The notes: generated from the letters alone by a model not told the origin. A stretch of 64,000 nucleotides of DNA from Raphanus sativus (GCF_000801105.2 NC_079515.1:19119407-19183406); one strand, 5' to 3'. Positions 21,772 through 34,244 are shown, counted from the stretch's first letter. Made by a program: numbers and translations.

Positions 21772-21824
21772 GACTAGACATGATTAATTATACAAAAACG
21801 TGGAGAATGGCACTCTATATATCA

Positions 21825-24244
21825 TCAAGTAAACATGCCTCTGAAGGAATCCTGAAACAAGAAGCTACATTTGGCATCTCTTGACTCTTTCCATATTCCT
21901 ACTAAAAGTACCATCACCGCCATTATTATCACCATACCGCTACACTGCACCAACCTCTTCCTCATTAACCTCTTCTGTTTCTGCCATGATGACGATGATG
22001 AAGCCGATACATCTTCCTTTTCCTGCATCTCGCATTGTTACAATATGATTTGCCTTTACAGTATGTTTGGTGTAATTCAAAAATGAACTTACTACCTTGC
22101 TATGCGTTTCTACTTCTTCACTGTGGTCTGAGTCCCTTCCTGTGTTGTTAGGTGCTCTGGGAAGCTTCCGTATTCTTGTCTGCAAGCGGATTCTCCTATG
22201 AGCAGTTCCCTGAGTCCTTGACTCCGACAAACTTGGATGCTCTGGTGCTCTGCTCTTGTCCTTGTCAAGCAAGCTGTTTTCATTCTCCTCTACGATCTGC
22301 ACTTTTCATCAACGGTTATATCGAGAGGGAAAAGGGTAGCTCTATATTTGCTAGACGTGTGAATCCTACCTTGGTCATGGCAGACTGTACTTCATCTTCT
22401 TCTTGGTTATCAACATCTCTCTCCTTCTCGTTGTTAACTGGCGTGAATGGCTGCTCGATTTGCAGCCGGATTCTTCTAGGAGCAGTGCCTTGGTTCACGA
22501 GTAAGTCAAGATCCGTCTGATTCTCTCGAGACCTAGCGTTAAGCTCATTGGGACTAATGTTCCGGTCAACAGGGAGCTGCTGCTCAAAGGATGACTGCTC
22601 GCGCTGATTGACATTGGAGTTAAACGGATCCATAGTTGCATAAGAAACTGGAGGATACTGTCCTAAAACGTTGCTATGAAGTGGCGTAAAGGTCCTAGAG
22701 GAACCGGATGAAGATTGTATCTCTACAGCCTCCTTGCTATCAACATAGTGATGATCACTGACTAATCTGGAAGCTCCAACGTCAGGAACAAACTGTAATC
22801 CATGAAGAAAAACTATGGTCAGTGCCAAGAGCAAGTGACTATCATCTGCTACATATTACCTGTGGGAAAGAAGAAGCTTCAGCAGTAGCACCCCCGTTTA
22901 CAAAACCAAAGGTGTCTCTGGGAAACGACCAATGCATCATTTTGGGAAGTGCAAAGTCTTTGCCTTGACTAGCTGATTGGTTATGAAACACTTCATCCAA
23001 GACATCTGCCAGGGACTCATCTTGTATGGCGGCACCGTCCTGAAAATGTAAGCCATAATGACAGTTTCCAAAATCGCTGGAATACATTGAATCCATATGT
23101 GACGCAGGAAAACCGACGCTTGAATGCGTCGCCGGAGTATATGTTTGGTCACCGGTTTGAGCAAAGCTGGGTCCATAAAGACTTGAAAAGTCCCTTGCAA
23201 ATGGGCTTTCCTATAGCACAAGAAAGCATAAAGCTATATAGATTAGGAGATGACCTCCATTTCCCAAACACGGTCAAAAATTACTTGTTACCTCTACTAT
23301 GCTTTTGCCGGAAACACGGTCTCTGGCTCGAGAAGTTTCAGCATGATCAACAGATTTCTCAGTTTTAATCACCGGAGCATCATCATCAGGCTTCACATCA
23401 CTGCCCTTGTCGCTTGGACACCTGTCGGTGTCATCTGATATGTTTTGAGCATGTACACGAGAAGCAGCTGTTTCTTGGAACATCTCAGAAGAGTTGTTGT
23501 TGTCCTCGCGAGAGCATCTAGTTGTGGTGGGAGTGGCATTGACATTCTCTACTTCGTCACAGTTTGCTGCAACATCACTAGGCTTGTGGAACAAGCGACA
23601 CAAAACATACGGATTCTGTTTCCAAACAAAAAGTTGACTTTTTGGTCAAACATGAAGCAGAGCCAAAAGAAGAAGAAAGAAAACAGACCTGACCAGGTCC
23701 AGTGCCGTCAAGGTCCTTGTCAGTGGCACGATACTCGTGCATAATCCAGTTGGTTCTTTCACCTCTAGGAGCTCGACCACGGTAGAAGACAAGAGTCTTC
23801 TTCATACCGATAATCATCTTCTTGGACTTGATAGTTCGGTCTTTACCAGTAGCTTTCCAGTATCCAATGTCAGTAGCTCTGTTCGAACGGTGGCCACTCG
23901 GATACTTCCGGTCACGTGGACAGAAGAAGAACCACTCTTGATCATCCGTCTTGATCACCGAAAGCCCTTTAAAAATCAAGAAAATCAAGAAAACCCTAAA
24001 AAAAAAAAAACAGAGCTCAATCTTTAACAGCAAAAAAGAAGAAAGAGAGAGAGTAAAGCTAACCGGGTAAGTCCCATGGCTCCCACTTGCAAACATCGAT
24101 CTCAGGGATCACTCTGACCTCCAAATCACGGCCGTTGATTTTCAATCTCAGGTAATGATTGATGAGTTCTTCATCCGTTGGTCTGAATCTGAAGCCCAGA
24201 GGTAAAGTCTCCATCGACAACGTCGCTTGTGTCTCCGTCGTCAT
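21825..24244 (-). CDS. NAC014: Membrane-tethered NAC transcription factor, NAC014 orthologue
   Basis: Seven exons (minus strand): 24064-24244, 23689-23966, 23292-23615, 22860-23210, 22370-22792, 22096-22296, 21825-22028. All introns are GT-AG and the sum is 1962 nt, exactly 654 codons including the stop, giving 653 aa. Residues about 15-165 form the NAC DNA-binding domain ([66 protein letters not shown]). The long acidic middle is the regulatory region, with two copies of an [12 protein letters not shown] motif. A hydrophobic segment at about residues 615-632 ([14 protein letters not shown]) near the C-terminus is a membrane anchor, so the factor is expected to be held at a membrane and released by cleavage. 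Length and sequence fit Arabidopsis NAC014 (At1g33060). The last exon could also start 6 nt later at a second AG. Confidence 0.95.
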
Positions 24245-24314
24245 CCTTACAATCTCCGGTCAATTAATTGCCTTCTTTTATTTTTTTTTAAAGCTTTTCT
24301 TTTGTTTTATTTGG

Positions 24315-24320
24315 TTTATA
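24315..24320 (-). promoter_or_regulatory. Candidate TATA box of NAC014
   Basis: TATAAA on the minus strand about 71 bp upstream of the ATG at 24244. Confidence 0.4.
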
Positions 24321-24397
24321 CATAAAACCTGTGATGAAGCTACTAAGCTAACCACTTGGTTGCTGTGGCTCTGCCAATTGTGCCATGATCCGGCTCG

Positions 24398-24403
24398 CAC
24401 GTG
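24398..24403. promoter_or_regulatory. G-box (CACGTG), NAC014 promoter
   Basis: A CACGTG palindrome about 155 bp upstream of the ATG, a binding site type for bZIP and bHLH factors. A second one is at 24571-24576. Confidence 0.45.
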
Positions 24404-24570
24404 ACATAAGAGTATTTTGTTATTTCCGATTTTACCCTCGTCTTTATCCATTTAATTACGGAAAACTGCCATGCGCTCAACCTTCTTAAGCGGCGTTGCT
24501 GGGACTGGCTTTTGACTCGAATGGTTCGCTAAGGCTACGTACAAGGCAGAGTCTACTCATTAGATTCCTT

Positions 24571-24576
24571 CACGTG
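24571..24576. promoter_or_regulatory. G-box (CACGTG), NAC014 promoter
   Basis: Second CACGTG about 330 bp upstream of the ATG. Two G-boxes within 180 bp suggest stress- or light-responsive control, which is inference only. Confidence 0.4.
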
Positions 24577-24599
24577 GTACTATAAAGTTCTAAAAAAGG

Positions 24600-25335
24600 A
24601 GTTTTAAAAAGTTTCCTAATTAATAATAGACGTTTTATCTATGTATTTAACTTTTTCCATTTATGGCTTCTCTTTTGTATTATACGAGCAGTAGTATCTC
24701 GAATACATGTGTTCGACATCAAGCAAGCGTATGTTGTGGTTTGTTTTGTCGTAATCAATGAATACATGTTGCAGATAGATATGATGTTCTGTTTCAGGAA
24801 AAGAACGACAGACAGATTAATCTGGTTAAGGTAGTCAACTCAAGCCATAACCGGTTATAGGAAAATGATGTACAGTACATATATAGGAAGAGTTGTAATT
24901 GGGGAGAATTTCCATAGAGTCGTGTTACGGTGTACCAAAATACTATTAGAAAAATAAAGAGAAAAAGCTGCATTTATAACATTTTATCTGCTGAAAAGAC
25001 GTTCGGCCCCATAAAGTATAATAAAGACTCCTCGTTTTCTAAAGTTACGTGATAACTCCCACTCTAATTATTGCCCCTTTTTAAGTGGGCCTTTGTGTTA
25101 TACTATAGCCCAATAAGTCTGTACTCATATAACACACTTAAGCAAATAGGCCTGATGATATAGGCCCAATAAACTCAACCAAAACCGTGTTATGCAGATA
25201 TTGGATGCTATTGATCTAAGAATGAGCAAATTTATAAAATCTAAATAATTTCCTTTTTTATTTAAAACTAGCATTCAGCCCTACGGATAGGTTACAAATG
25301 ATCAAATAATTTACAGACACAAAAACAATTATCTA
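24600..25335. other. Intergenic, upstream of NAC014
   Basis: No frame or TE terminus recognised up to the SINE target duplication at 25336. Confidence 0.4.
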
Positions 25336-25350
25336 ATATTGATTGTTGTT

Positions 25351-25655
25351 GGTGGAAGCCCATTGGTCCAGTGGTTTGACTAAGGATTCAATTGATTCTA
25401 CATCTGGAGGTCTGAGATTCACACCCCAGAAAATACCAAATTATACAGATTATAGAAAAACAGGTTACAGGAGATCTTCAGTTTGGTGTAGGGCGTACCA
25501 TCGAACATGGATCTCATAGGACGGGTCAGAGTGGTGTAATCAGACATGTATTCTCACAGGCTGGTAGAATTTTCGGCTGTAGAATCGTCTTTGTAATATT
25601 CTCATCACTGTAATAGCATAATTAATCGATAATAATTGATTCAGACGTTAAAAAA
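25351..25655 (+). mobile_element. tRNA-derived SINE with 15-bp target duplication
   Basis: A 305-bp element flanked by ATATTGATTGTTGTT on both sides (25336-25350 and 25656-25670). The 5' part has a box A (TGGTCCAGTGGTTTGAC) and box B-like GGTCTGAGATTCACACC, as in tRNA-derived SINEs, and the 3' end has a short A-rich tail. The perfect duplication indicates a recent insertion. Confidence 0.9.
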
Positions 25656-25678
25656 ATATTGATTGTTGTTTTAAGATA

Positions 25679-26088
25679 AGTTATTTACGGTTCACCAATT
25701 AAAGAAACAAAATATTGCTAAATTATATTATAATTTTAAAATAAAAATGAAAAGTTAAATAAAAAAAATAGAAGTTGAAAAATTAATTTAAAAAATATTT
25801 TTAATAGTGTCACCAAAACACTAAACTCTAAATCATAAACTCTTGGGTAACTCTAAACCCTTGAAAAATTCTTAAATCTTTGAATTTTTTAAAAAAATAT
25901 TTTTAACACAGTCAGCAAAACAATAAACCCTACATACTAAACCATAAACTTTTGGGTAAACCCTAAACCTTTGAAATATATTTAAAAATATTTTTTTTAA
26001 ATAATTTTTTTGCAACTACAATTATTTTTTATTTAATCTTTACTTTTGGCAACTACAATCATCCTCGAGGTGAACCCAAGAATAACTC
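25679..26088. mobile_element. Mutator-type MITE, copy 2
   Basis: Same family as 8663-9325: ends AGTTATT...GGTTCACC and GGTGAACCCAAGAATAACTC. It is flanked by TTTAAGATA (25670-25678 and 26089-26097), a 9-bp duplication. The interior carries the telomere-like AAACCCTAAACC motif and shows a large deletion relative to copy 1 (410 against 663 bp). Its left target site touches the end of the SINE. Confidence 0.8.
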
Positions 26089-26097
26089 TTTAAGATA

Positions 26098-26930
26098 TGT
26101 ACTAAAGTTTGATCCGCGCTAGTGTATATTTGGTTTTAGATATAAATATCAGTTGGTATTAAATACTATTTTTAAATTTTGATTTACAAGTTTATGTTAA
26201 AAATAAATATTCATTGTTTTTATATCTGACCTGGAGTCCGGAGCCGCGGCTGAACTGGTAAACCCGGTGATCAGTATACAATTTGGTTCAAATTTAATAA
26301 AAATTTGTTAATTAAAAATCAGATAAAGTCTAATAAAATACTATCAGTTACATGTAAACTAATTATGGTTGACCCATTAAAACCCAGAGAAAACTGTTAA
26401 TATTTTTTAAAATTAAAATTTATATACTTTTAAATTGTACATAAAATTAAAAAAACTATTCGATTTGGAATTTTCTTGTATTTTGATTAAAAAAATTACT
26501 ACTCGAAATATGATATTAGGAAAACCAAAATTATTTATATGATAATATTATTTTGTTTTTGTTATTTTATATTTTTGAGGAATAAGTTAAAGATGTAAAA
26601 ATATTTTAAATATAATTTATTATAAATTGCAATTGCATTAAATGGAATCATATATGGAAGATCTTAGTGTTCAAAAAAAAAAATATGGAAGATCTTAATA
26701 ATACATAATTGACTGATATATTTGTTTATATTTACTTATTTAAATATTACCTTATTTAAACTATATTTAAGGATATATAGTTAGTAATATTATATGTTAA
26801 ACAAAATTGTATAAGGTATAGTTTTATTAAAAATATTCTATCTAGGATCAAGTTAGATTCATATGTTGTGCTTCTATTTTAATATTATCAATGTTAATTT
26901 AACTTTTGAATATGTAAGGTAATTGGATAC
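26098..26930. repeat. Helitron-family related sequence and AT-rich flank
   Basis: TTTGATCCGCGCTAG at about 26109, and the block around 26225 (GCGGCTGAACTGGTAAACCCGG), match sequence in the Helitron-like elements at 18986 and 52557-53708. The terminus is degraded. Confidence 0.4.
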
Positions 26931-26939
26931 CAACCAAAC

Positions 26940-28186
26940 CAGCAAGACCAGTAGCACCAGTGGTCCATTCAATGATGTCAGTTCGAGATCTTATGTCAGA
27001 AGAGCCAAAAACATGGGATCTAGAAATGCTTCGAAACTATATACACCATGATGATATCCCATTAATCCAATCCTTGGTCATAAGTCAAAGTTATCAACGG
27101 GATAAATATTACTGGAGCTACACGAAGAATGGAATGTATACTGTTAAATCAGGATATTGGGTAGTTACAAACATTCTCAATAGAGTGGAAGATCAAGGGG
27201 AACCGAGCATTAATAAACTACAAGCATTTGCTTGGAAGATAAAGGCACCACCAAAGCTCAAACACATTGTTTGGCAGGCGATATCTGGACAACTGGCAGT
27301 AACAAGTAATTTAACACATCGTCATATGCGATGTGACAATCATTGTCCTAGATGTGGAACAGAAGATGAAACGATTAACCATGCATTATTTGAGTGCCCC
27401 CAGCACTACAGACATGGGCAAATGCAGCAACCCCGACTCCACCATCATTGTTCCCTACCTCAAGTCATTATACGAACATAGACTATCTGTTCTGGAGGAA
27501 AAATGATGTAGAGGATCCCGACCTGGACAGAGACCCATATCCTTGGATTATGTGGTACATTTGGAAAGCAAGGAATTACAAACTATTCAGAGGATTAGAC
27601 AGAGACCCAGTGAAGACTGTCAGACATGCTGAATCAGAATGTTATGCTTGGTTTGAGGCGAATAAGAAACAGGAAGAGCACATGACTACGACCCCACCAG
27701 TACAACAATCGAATTCTGAGAGATGCTTGATAGATGGCTCATGGACACATGACGCACTCTTTAGTGGTTATGGGTGGACATGGAAACTGCAGGAGGAACA
27801 ACACAACTATTGGGAGAAAAGAACCAACCACGAAGAATCTCACCACTTCATGCGGAGCTTGAGGCCCTATTATGGGCAATGGAATGCATGCTTCAACTAT
27901 CCACGTGCCAGGCTTTTGGTACGGATTGTCAGGATCTTATCTCAATAATTCAAGACCCAGAAACATGGCCCAACTTCTCCACGGAATTGGATGAGCTGCA
28001 GAAGATGAAGAACAATTTTCCTGATTTCTCAAATGTCTTTATTCCTCGTACTGATAGCACGTTCTGATTCTCTAGCTAAGATAGCACGTTCCTTCTATGG
28101 AATTGTATTACATTGGTTGTTTTATTCCGGTCTGGTTCCCCAGACCACCTGAATAATAGATCAGTCGTTTGATGTAAAAAAAAAAT
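26940..28186 (+). pseudogene. LINE ORF2 3' half: zf-RVT and RNase H-like domains
   Basis: The frame at 26960-27430 reads YWSYTKNGMYTVKSGYWV, FAWKIKAPPKLKHIVWQ and the zinc-binding CPRCGTEDETINHALFECP, which is the zf-RVT domain of plant LINEs. After a frameshift near 27400, the next frame gives WIMWYIWKARNYKLF and an RVT_3 RNase H start (CLIDGSWTHDALFSGYGW). A further frameshift follows (HAELEALLWAMECM). The piece ends with a poly(A) tract at 28175-28186. It is 5' truncated and non-functional. Confidence 0.88.
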
Positions 28187-28522
28187 AATAATATGTTCCT
28201 AAGGTTTTTATACGTGCTTCACACATCTCATGGACATTTTTTTAATAAGTGATTTGATTATGTGTAACTACCATATTCGTTATCACAAAAAATGACATAT
28301 GTTTGATAAATTGTGATATGACATCAATTATAATCATGACATATAAAACTTTTTTAAATTTTTCTTTTTTATATTTTTAGCAAGATTTTATAAATATGGC
28401 AATAACTAATAACTTCTAATTAATGATTTAAGTAACTTTTTCTTTTAAAAAATATTTTTGTCAAGACTTATGAAATATAGTAGTGACTATTTTCTTATGT
28501 TTTTGAAATTTTCTAATATATA

Positions 28523-28554
<32 letters not shown>

Positions 28555-29009
28555 ATATATTAATTGTAAGTATACCTTACAAATATAAAACTAAAACAAT
28601 ACTCAAATACTTTTTTGTTGATATTTAATTGATTAAAATTTATTTAAATTTATCGGTTCTAAGTAAATTAACAGATTTATTTTTAACACCTTAACATATT
28701 TTAACTAATATATAAAAAGTCTAAAATTTCTTATTTTTATATACAGAATTTTGGCACTAAAAAATAAATATCTCATCATGAATTATTTTCCAAACACTTG
28801 ATCGTCCTCTCTAACTAATTTCAATCAAAGTGATACATATCATCTAATATACTCTCATTCTTATGACTAAAAGATCATTTAAGGTATATATAAATTTATA
28901 TACTATATGCACACAAGGATTTGTGTTTAACCATTGTATAAAATAGCTAATAATTTTCAGGTCATCATCGTTAATGTTAACCGTGCAAATCTACCATCAA
29001 ATGGTCTTG

Positions 29010-29031
29010 TACTCTCTCTCTCTCTCTCTCT
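29010..29031 (+). repeat. (CT)n microsatellite
   Basis: About ten CT units. Confidence 0.85.
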
Positions 29032-29369
29032 GATCACTTTATGAGATAATTCAAATACTCCTAACTAGTGTTGTGTTGTTTACCACAAACAACTTTTAGT
29101 GAGTCAATAAGTGAAAAAAAAACTAAGGACATAGAAATAGTATTTCCATTGAAAAAAGAACACCTGATGGTTCTTTTATAGATTGGGGATTCTTTTCTTG
29201 GTTTAAAATAATTTTTGGTTATGATTTAATATATTTTCGTTTACTTAACTTAGTTATTGGTTAGAAATATTTCAGGTTAATTCAATTGAAATTATTGGTA
29301 TACTAAAAATTCAGAATTTGATAGTTCAATCTGGATTTCAATAATTAGTTCGGTTAAGTAGAATTTAGT

Positions 29370-29840
29370 TAATTTGTGGTCAAAGAAGTAACAAATTTGG
29401 TAAGTTGTTATTAAATCTGTCCCCAACGTAAAAAGAATATTTTATCAAATTGTAATTAATTTTTTGGTCAACAAATAAATAATTCTATCGAATTCATATT
29501 AAATCTGTTAAAACTAAATAAATTTGTGGTCGAAAGATAATAAATCAGGCAAACCCCAAACAAATCTGTCAAAACTAAGCAAATATGGTGAAATGATAAT
29601 AAATCTATCAAAACTCAAATAAATCTGTCAGAAATAGGTAACTTAATGGCCAAAGAAAATATAAATTTATTGAATCCTATATAAATTTGTCAAAATCATG
29701 TAAGTTTATAGATAAAAATATTAAATTTAATTAAATATTTGAAAATTAGTAAATATATGACCAAACAAGATAATTTTATTAAAATAAATCTGTCGAAATT
29801 TAATTAAGTCTATGGAAATTAAGATAAATCTATTGCCAAA
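29370..29840 (+). repeat. Degenerate tandem repeat, period about 60 bp
   Basis: Repeated cores such as AAATCTGTCAAAACTAA and ATAATAAATCTATCAAAAC, with GTGGCCAAAGA-like spacers, recur roughly every 30 and 60 bp for about seven units. The units have diverged strongly. Confidence 0.5.
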
Positions 29841-30094
29841 AAATAAATAAATATAAGTTTATGGTTACATAAAATGTGAATAAAATAAGCATGTGAGTAA
29901 TGATATTTTCGTAACTATGATTTTCTATTAAAATGGATTTAGAGGTAAAACATGTATGAAAATTAAATTAGTAATTAAATGAAAATTAAAATCATTCTAA
30001 TAATAAGCTGATGAATTATGGTTAACCTAATTTTTTCCCGAAGAAATATGTAGAGAAAAAAATCGGTAATGTTTTATTGTAACTATGTAATACT

Positions 30095-30765
30095 ACTAGG
30101 TGTTTTCTTGCACCATGTGCAGTAAAAGAATTTTAAAAGTTTTTTTAATAGATAATATAAATTATATTTAATTTTTTATTAATATTATAAATTTTTTTAT
30201 CAATATTTTAATATAAATTTGATTTAACTGAACATCAAAATTAAGATAAAAACAATTTTGTTTATTTTAAATTATATTTAAGAATGTACATTTATATATT
30301 TAAAATTAAAATCTTAGGTAAATTTTTCTATCTATTTATTTTAATTAAAATATATTAAATAAATATGTAAAATCATAATTGTCAAAAATTAAATTTAAAC
30401 AATATTTATAAAATCTGTAGATATATATAAGAAACTAATGATTTTACTATTCAATTTTATTTTATGATTTAATTTTTATAATTTTCTAAAAATATGTATA
30501 TATCTTTGAAATATTTTTAATTTAAATGATATTTCAAAATTTGAAATGCCATAATTGAATATATTTATTTTAATGATGATTTATGAGTTATTACCATATT
30601 TTTTAAAAGTTCAAAAATATAAATCGATAATAAATGTAATATGTGAGTTATTACCATATTCTAAAATCTTTATCAAAAATATAAATTAACATTAAATATA
30701 ATTGTACATGTCATATTAATATGTAAGACATGTCATCAATTTTAGTAGCAATGTCACAATTATTA
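30095..30765 (-). mobile_element. Helitron remnant
   Basis: ACTAGGTGTTTTCTTGCACC...TGTGCA at about 30095-30122 is, on the minus strand, a TGCACATGGTGCA hairpin followed by CACCTAGT, as at Helitron 3' ends. Sequence near 30600-30760 resembles the block at 32790-33260 that lies beside other Helitron ends. Confidence 0.5.
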
Positions 30766-31247
30766 ATCTAGGTGTTTTTTTAAAGTTAAATTTTATATTT
30801 TAAAATGTAATTTATTAATATTATTTATTTTATTATTTTGACCAATAATTAATATAAATATCATTAATTAAGCATAAAATTAAGAGAAAACATTTTTTTA
30901 TTTTAAATTACACTTAAGAATATATATGTATATATATAAAGTTATAATCTTAGATAAAAAAATATTTATTTCATTTGGTTAAATGTATTAAATTAACTTG
31001 TACAAAATTACTAAAAATCATATAAAATTGTATAGTTGTCAAAAATTAAACTAAATAATATTATATAACTTGTAGATATCTAAAAGAAACTAACGATATT
31101 ACGATATATTTTATTTTTTTAAATTTAGAAAATTTAGAAAATTTTAGATAATAAAAAATTTATAATTATAAAAGTAAAATTATATAATATTCTGAAATTC
31201 AAAATTTCATATTTGAATATATTTATTTTAGTGATGATTCATGAGTT

Positions 31248-32791
31248 ACTAGGTGATTCTCCCGTACTCATGCACGGAAATAAATACTTATAAAATAATC
31301 AAATCATAATAATTGTTAAACATTTACATATGTTTTTTATAATTTTCAAATAATTTTATTACTTATATTTATGATGAATAAAGAGAATTGTATTAGGTAT
31401 CATTATATGGATATAAATATCTATATATTTGTTCATAATTTTTAAGTTATTTTAATTTATATCATAAAAATAATATTAAGTATCATTATGTTTTCATCTT
31501 AATTAGATATGCAATTCTATGTATAGTAATTTGGATCAATTCATGTATGGTATCGTTGAGCTCTATATTTGGTTTCAAAGTAAATTTTTATTTTAATTTT
31601 ATTTAGTTTGGTTCATTCTATTAGATTTGTAAATATATTTATACAAGTTTTCATAATTTTATATATGTTTTCTGAGAAAAAGAAATATAAAGCTGAAATT
31701 GCGTTAATAAATACTTCTAATATTTAATTTTTTTAATATATCTTATTTTGGATAAAATTATATAAAATAAATTAATGTGCTAAGAGATTAAGAATTGAAT
31801 AAGCAAACTAATTCAGAAATATTTCAATTCATTGATTAATTTCGAATTCATAAGATAGTTACACCCAGAAATTCAAAAGATTGTATTTATACATATGTTT
31901 TCATTTTAATTAGTTATCTTATTTCAAACATAATATTATGGACAGTTCAAGTGTTCATTGTTGGGTATATTTTTGCATCTATTATTTCAAACTGAACACC
32001 TGTTTTTTTTACTTTAATAAGAATAAAATTGAATTACAATTTTTAGCTTAATTTAGTTCAGTTCATCTTTTTATATTTCTAAGTATATTTTATAAATATT
32101 ATAAAATTTGGTAAGTTTATTTTTAAAAATATTGAAACACACAGAAAATGTTGTAGTTGCATTCATGAACATGTTTTATAATATTTAAAAATTCATGTAC
32201 ATATATGAATATTTATAAAACAAGTAAATCCTAATAATTGGTAAATCATCACTTGTTAATTGTGGATACATTTTATAATTTTTATCAATAAAAATTAGGT
32301 AAATTTTAATTTTAATTTATAAATTTTCTTAATGATATTAGATGATCACTTTACGTTGTTTGAAATTAATTTTCTTTAAATTATTTAATCAAAATATAAT
32401 CATTTTAAAATATGTTTTCTTAAAAAATTGTCTTAACTATTTTCTTTTTAAAATTATATGTATACACCTATATATTTTGAAAATTATTAGATATTCACTT
32501 ATTTATGTTTTTAGGGAAAATATAAAGTAAGAAAAAATAAATTCGTTTTTGTATATAAAAATCTATATATTTTTATAGATATTTCCTTTTTATTATATAT
32601 GGGTTTATAAAATAAATAAACTATAATAAAAAAGATAATTGAAGCTGTATTAATAAAAAGGAAACTAAACAATTTTTAGTAATAGGTATAAGTAAAATTA
32701 ATTCATTAAGGGTATTCGTGTAATCAACCATTATGAGAATCAACGTGAGCGCGACACATAGGAAACTGACTTCTCAAATAATATTATAAAG
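31248..32791 (-). mobile_element. Helitron, both ends recognisable
   Basis: At 31248 CTAGGTGATTCTCCC followed by GTACTCATGCAC is, on the minus strand, a CCGTGCATGAGTACGG hairpin followed by GAGAATCACCTAGT, a Helitron 3' end. The 5' end at about 32791 (minus strand TCTTTATAATATTATTTGAG then GTGTCGCGCTC) matches a repeated Brassicaceae Helitron start. No Rep/helicase is encoded, so it is non-autonomous. Its 5' part was later copied in the segmental duplication. Confidence 0.6.
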
Positions 32792-32928
32792 ATTACCATA
32801 TTCTACAAAGTTTACCAAAAAATATAAATAAATATTAAATGTAATATATGAGTTATTGCCATATTCTAAAAAGATTTTCAAAAATATATATCAGCATTAA
32901 ATGTAATTGTCCAAGTCATATTTAACCA

Positions 32929-33188
32929 CTCCCTCTGTTTCATAATAAGTGTCACTCTGAGCTCATTTTCTTGTTACACAAAGAGTGTCACTTTACAATT
33001 TCAATGTAAATTATACTAACTTTCAGCTGAAAATTAATTGTAAACTGCATTGATTTTATAAATAATTTTATTTATCTAAATACTATTGGTCAAAGAGGTA
33101 TAATTAATTACAACTTACATATATTTCAACAACTTTCTTAATTTGTGTGAAAAATGTCACAACGACACTCTTTAAGAAACGGAGGGAG
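32929..33188. mobile_element. Stowaway-type MITE 3, in copy A only
   Basis: Starts CTCCCTCTGTTTCATAATAA and ends AAGAAACGGAGGGAG. Copy B has the uninterrupted target TTTAACTATATGACATG near 36711-36727, so the filled site implies a TA duplication of which the left copy has mutated to CA. Confidence 0.92.
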
Positions 33189-33593
33189 TATATGACATGC
33201 CATCAATCTTAATAGCCATGTCACAATTTTTGAAAACATGTGGCAAATCACTTCTCAAATATAGACTAGGAGATATGTATTTCATTTTCTTCGAATATTT
33301 TTGTTTATTTGATTTTCCTAAAAATTAGAAACAGCTGATTGAATTGAATGTGGGCAGCACTCGTGGTTCCAACTCCAAAACCAGTTGCGGAAACGCTGAA
33401 ACCGTGGCAAAAATTCAAGTTTTGCCCCTTGTCCAATTTATCGCAACTCCTAAAACAATCACGCAACTGAGTATTCAGAGCTGGGCAAAAAAGGTAATTT
33501 CAAAGGTAATAGACACATAAACCGGAAGAGTCAGAAAAAGATCGCATCTGGTTTTTATCATCACTCGGCTTTAGCGGCAGTTTTATTTCTTCT

Positions 33594-33600
33594 TTATAAT
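33594..33600 (+). promoter_or_regulatory. TATA box of WIP copy A
   Basis: TTATAAT 139 bp upstream of the ATG; identical at 37134-37140 in copy B. Confidence 0.45.
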
Positions 33601-33738
33601 CAACCCTTCGGGTCACTCACTATCTTTCATCTGCAAATTCACAAATCTCATAGCTAAATCCAAAAACTCAAAACAAAGCATAAAAAAAGAAAAAGAGGGC
33701 GTCTTCTCTTCTCCAGAATCATTCAGTTCGGTTTCGAG

Positions 33739-33999
33739 ATGAATTCTACAAGAAAGGCATGGACGGTGGCAGCAAGTATCGGAGTTGTGGAGACACTAAA
33801 AGATCAGTTAGGCGTTTGCCGGTGGAACTACGTTCTCCGTTCGATGAATCAACATCTCCGGAATAACATCAGATCCATTTCTCAGACCAAAAATCTTTCA
33901 TCCTCAGCCTCCATCGTATCCTCATCCTCCGGCAATACGAAGAAGGCTGAGGAATCGCTCAGGACTGTCATGTACTTGAGCTGCTGGGGTCCTAACTAG
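33739..33999 (+). CDS. Wound-induced polypeptide family protein (DUF3774), copy A
   Basis: A single-exon 86-aa protein of the plant wound-responsive (WIP, DUF3774) family. The hallmark N-terminus AWTVAASIGVVETLKDQLG, the following CRWNYVLRSMNQH and the invariant C-terminal VMYLSCWGPN are all present; a serine-rich variable stretch lies between them. Family members are induced by wounding and some modulate immune signalling, and the helical N-terminus may associate with membranes; these are family facts, not seen here. Length is normal for the family. The leader and promoter for about 200 bp upstream are identical to copy B, so regulation should be shared. Confidence 0.93.
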   Translation: MNSTRKAWTVAASIGVVETLKDQLGVCRWNYVLRSMNQHLRNNIRSISQTKNLSSSASIVSSSSGNTKKAEESLRTVMYLSCWGPN

Positions 34000-34244
34000 G
34001 TTTCAGGACATCTACTTGATGAATTTTGAAAGTCTGTGTAGGCTTTTGATTGGTTTGGTCCAAGACTAATATAAAGAGTAGATAGATATGCAAAAAGAAT
34101 CTTTATTCAAAAAGATGGTTTAATTGTATTGCCATCTTACTTGTGTATTGTATATAAAGGCTAATTTAGTCAATCTGAATAGACTTAAAATCATTTACTG
34201 AAACTGATTTCTTGTTACTCTACTTACTGCAACTAATCAGAACT

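Larger units (their letters stand above)
28200..30090. other. AT-rich intergenic with minisatellite
   Basis: Holds (TA)n/(TG)n at about 28516-28560, a (CT)n tract at 29010-29031 and the degenerate tandem repeat at 29370-29840. No gene. Confidence 0.4.

Noticed and set aside
22152..24404. Several + strand frames over NAC014
   Set aside because: They are shadows of the NAC014 exons on the opposite strand.
25351..25440. A tRNA gene, because of box A and box B-like motifs
   Set aside because: No cloverleaf with a paired acceptor stem can be drawn; flanking duplications and an A tail show that it is a SINE head.
29370..29840. CRISPR-like array
   Set aside because: The repeats are degenerate and contiguous, without unique spacers, in a plant nuclear region.
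32342..32530. 62-codon ORF rich in I, L, F, K
   Set aside because: Composition is that of AT-rich non-coding DNA inside a Helitron.
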